From: Hoeflea sp.
GTDB taxonomy: Bacteria > Pseudomonadota > Alphaproteobacteria > Rhizobiales > Rhizobiaceae
NCBI RefSeq assembly: GCF_030682515.1
Contig: NZ_JAUXOD010000013.1
Location: 1-34,176 of the forward strand
DNA length: 34,176 nucleotides
Direction of reading: 5' to 3'
The translations under genes and the position numbers were made by a program. Positions 33,965 to 34,176 of this stretch are shown here, one piece after another. Below the pieces are notes generated by a model. It was given only the letters and a program-made list of their open reading frames with translations, did no database searches and was not told where the DNA came from. Numbering within the stretch: the stretch's first letter is position 1; each line of letters begins with the position of its first letter.

Positions 33965-34176
33965 GTGCGTACTCTGAAATTGACAATCGCCGCCGTAATC
34001 ATCTTCGCCGTTTCGCCAGCTGCATCCGCATTCGAAACAGTGGCAACAATGAGCGGCATCGCGAAGGTGAAGGATGGCGATGGTATCCTGTTTGGCCAGG
34101 TTGAAGTTCGTCTCCAAGGGATCGCCGCACCAGAAGACAACAGCAACAGTTTGGACGCTGGCGGGAAGGCCTCTAC
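33965..34176 (+). CDS. Secreted staphylococcal-nuclease-like protein (partial, cut by window end)
   Basis: The GTG at 33965 opens a frame running off the window: signal peptide MRTLKLTIAAVIIFAVSPAA (cleavage near ASA-FE), then SGIAKVKDGDGILFGQVEVR and LQGIAAPEDN. This is the N-terminal part of the SNase/thermonuclease fold (DGDG, VRL.GI.APE). GAAGG lies 9 bp upstream. Such exported nucleases are common on rhizobial plasmids and islands; the role may be surface or entry-DNA processing. Only 70 codons are visible, so catalytic Arg/Glu residues further on cannot be checked. Confidence 0.82.
   Translation, partial: MRTLKLTIAAVIIFAVSPAASAFETVATMSGIAKVKDGDGILFGQVEVRLQGIAAPEDNSNSLDAGGKAS

Larger units (their letters stand above)
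25592..34176. mobile_element. Integrative mobile element inserted in comM (left end and interior; right end beyond the window)
   Basis: Base composition changes from GC-rich to visibly AT-richer at about 25590, exactly where the comM reading frame is broken. Inside are a relaxase, a DotA/TraY-type protein, an ArdA-like antirestriction gene, nuclease genes and IS debris. No integrase or transposase that could move the whole element is seen in this window, so the class (ICE, IME or transposon-borne island) cannot be fixed. Confidence 0.8.

Noticed and set aside
25592-34176. Integrase gene for the element
   Set aside because: No tyrosine or serine recombinase was seen in any frame; the only transposase is a truncated IS630 piece, so the recombinase must lie beyond the window or is absent.

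Overview
This is a chromosomal segment of an alphaproteobacterium of the order Rhizobiales. The closest match I can infer is a Rhizobiaceae/Hoeflea-like genome, from the tme/maeB-mutS neighbourhood, the hemW-rdgB-rph / hrcA-grpE cluster and the style of the proteins. No database was consulted. From position 1 to about 25,590 the DNA is GC-rich housekeeping chromosome. At about 25,590 base composition drops visibly and a mobile element begins inside the comM gene. The element continues past the right edge of the window.

Core region, left to right: NADP-malic enzyme (partial, minus); mutS; a PfkB-type adenosine kinase; a LysE-type exporter; a TRIC-type channel protein; grpE and hrcA (minus); divergent rph, rdgB and hemW, with the last two overlapping. 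A small cassette follows: a frameshifted SAM methyltransferase and an NAD-dependent epimerase, divergent from a TetR regulator. A nearly perfect 32-bp dyad covers both promoters of that pair. Related palindromes lie at both edges of the cassette (12177-12204 and 14760-14786). Next come a SulP transporter without STAS domain, a small XRE regulator, a membrane GGDEF-EAL protein, and rsmI overlapping yraN. Then an alpha/beta hydrolase, a small ORF, a LysR regulator, an OmpA-type lipid- or wall-associated protein, gshB, and the 5' third of comM behind a candidate SOS box.

Mobile element (about 25,592 to the end): a probable oriT region, then a four-gene operon in which every junction overlaps by 4 bp (MobV-type relaxase, unknown protein, DotA/TraY-type membrane protein, small membrane protein). 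After an AT-rich leader comes the most unusual feature: a non-coding block (30,051-30,392) with five hairpins that closely resemble type I-F CRISPR repeats. They sit in two copies of a 139-bp unit and are closed by a strong intrinsic terminator, with no cas genes. Downstream are a PD-(D/E)XK nuclease-like protein, a small zinc-ribbon protein, a flagellin 3' fragment cut by an IS630 remnant, five helically phased copies of a 14-bp motif, an ArdA-like antirestriction gene in a small minus-strand operon, a short hypothetical gene, and the start of a secreted staphylococcal-nuclease-like protein.

The element therefore combines transfer functions with genes and an RNA locus that look directed at host defence (ArdA, nucleases, CRISPR-repeat mimics). 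The best candidate for something undescribed is the repeat-hairpin RNA locus, possibly an RNA anti-CRISPR-like decoy or a degenerate mini-array.
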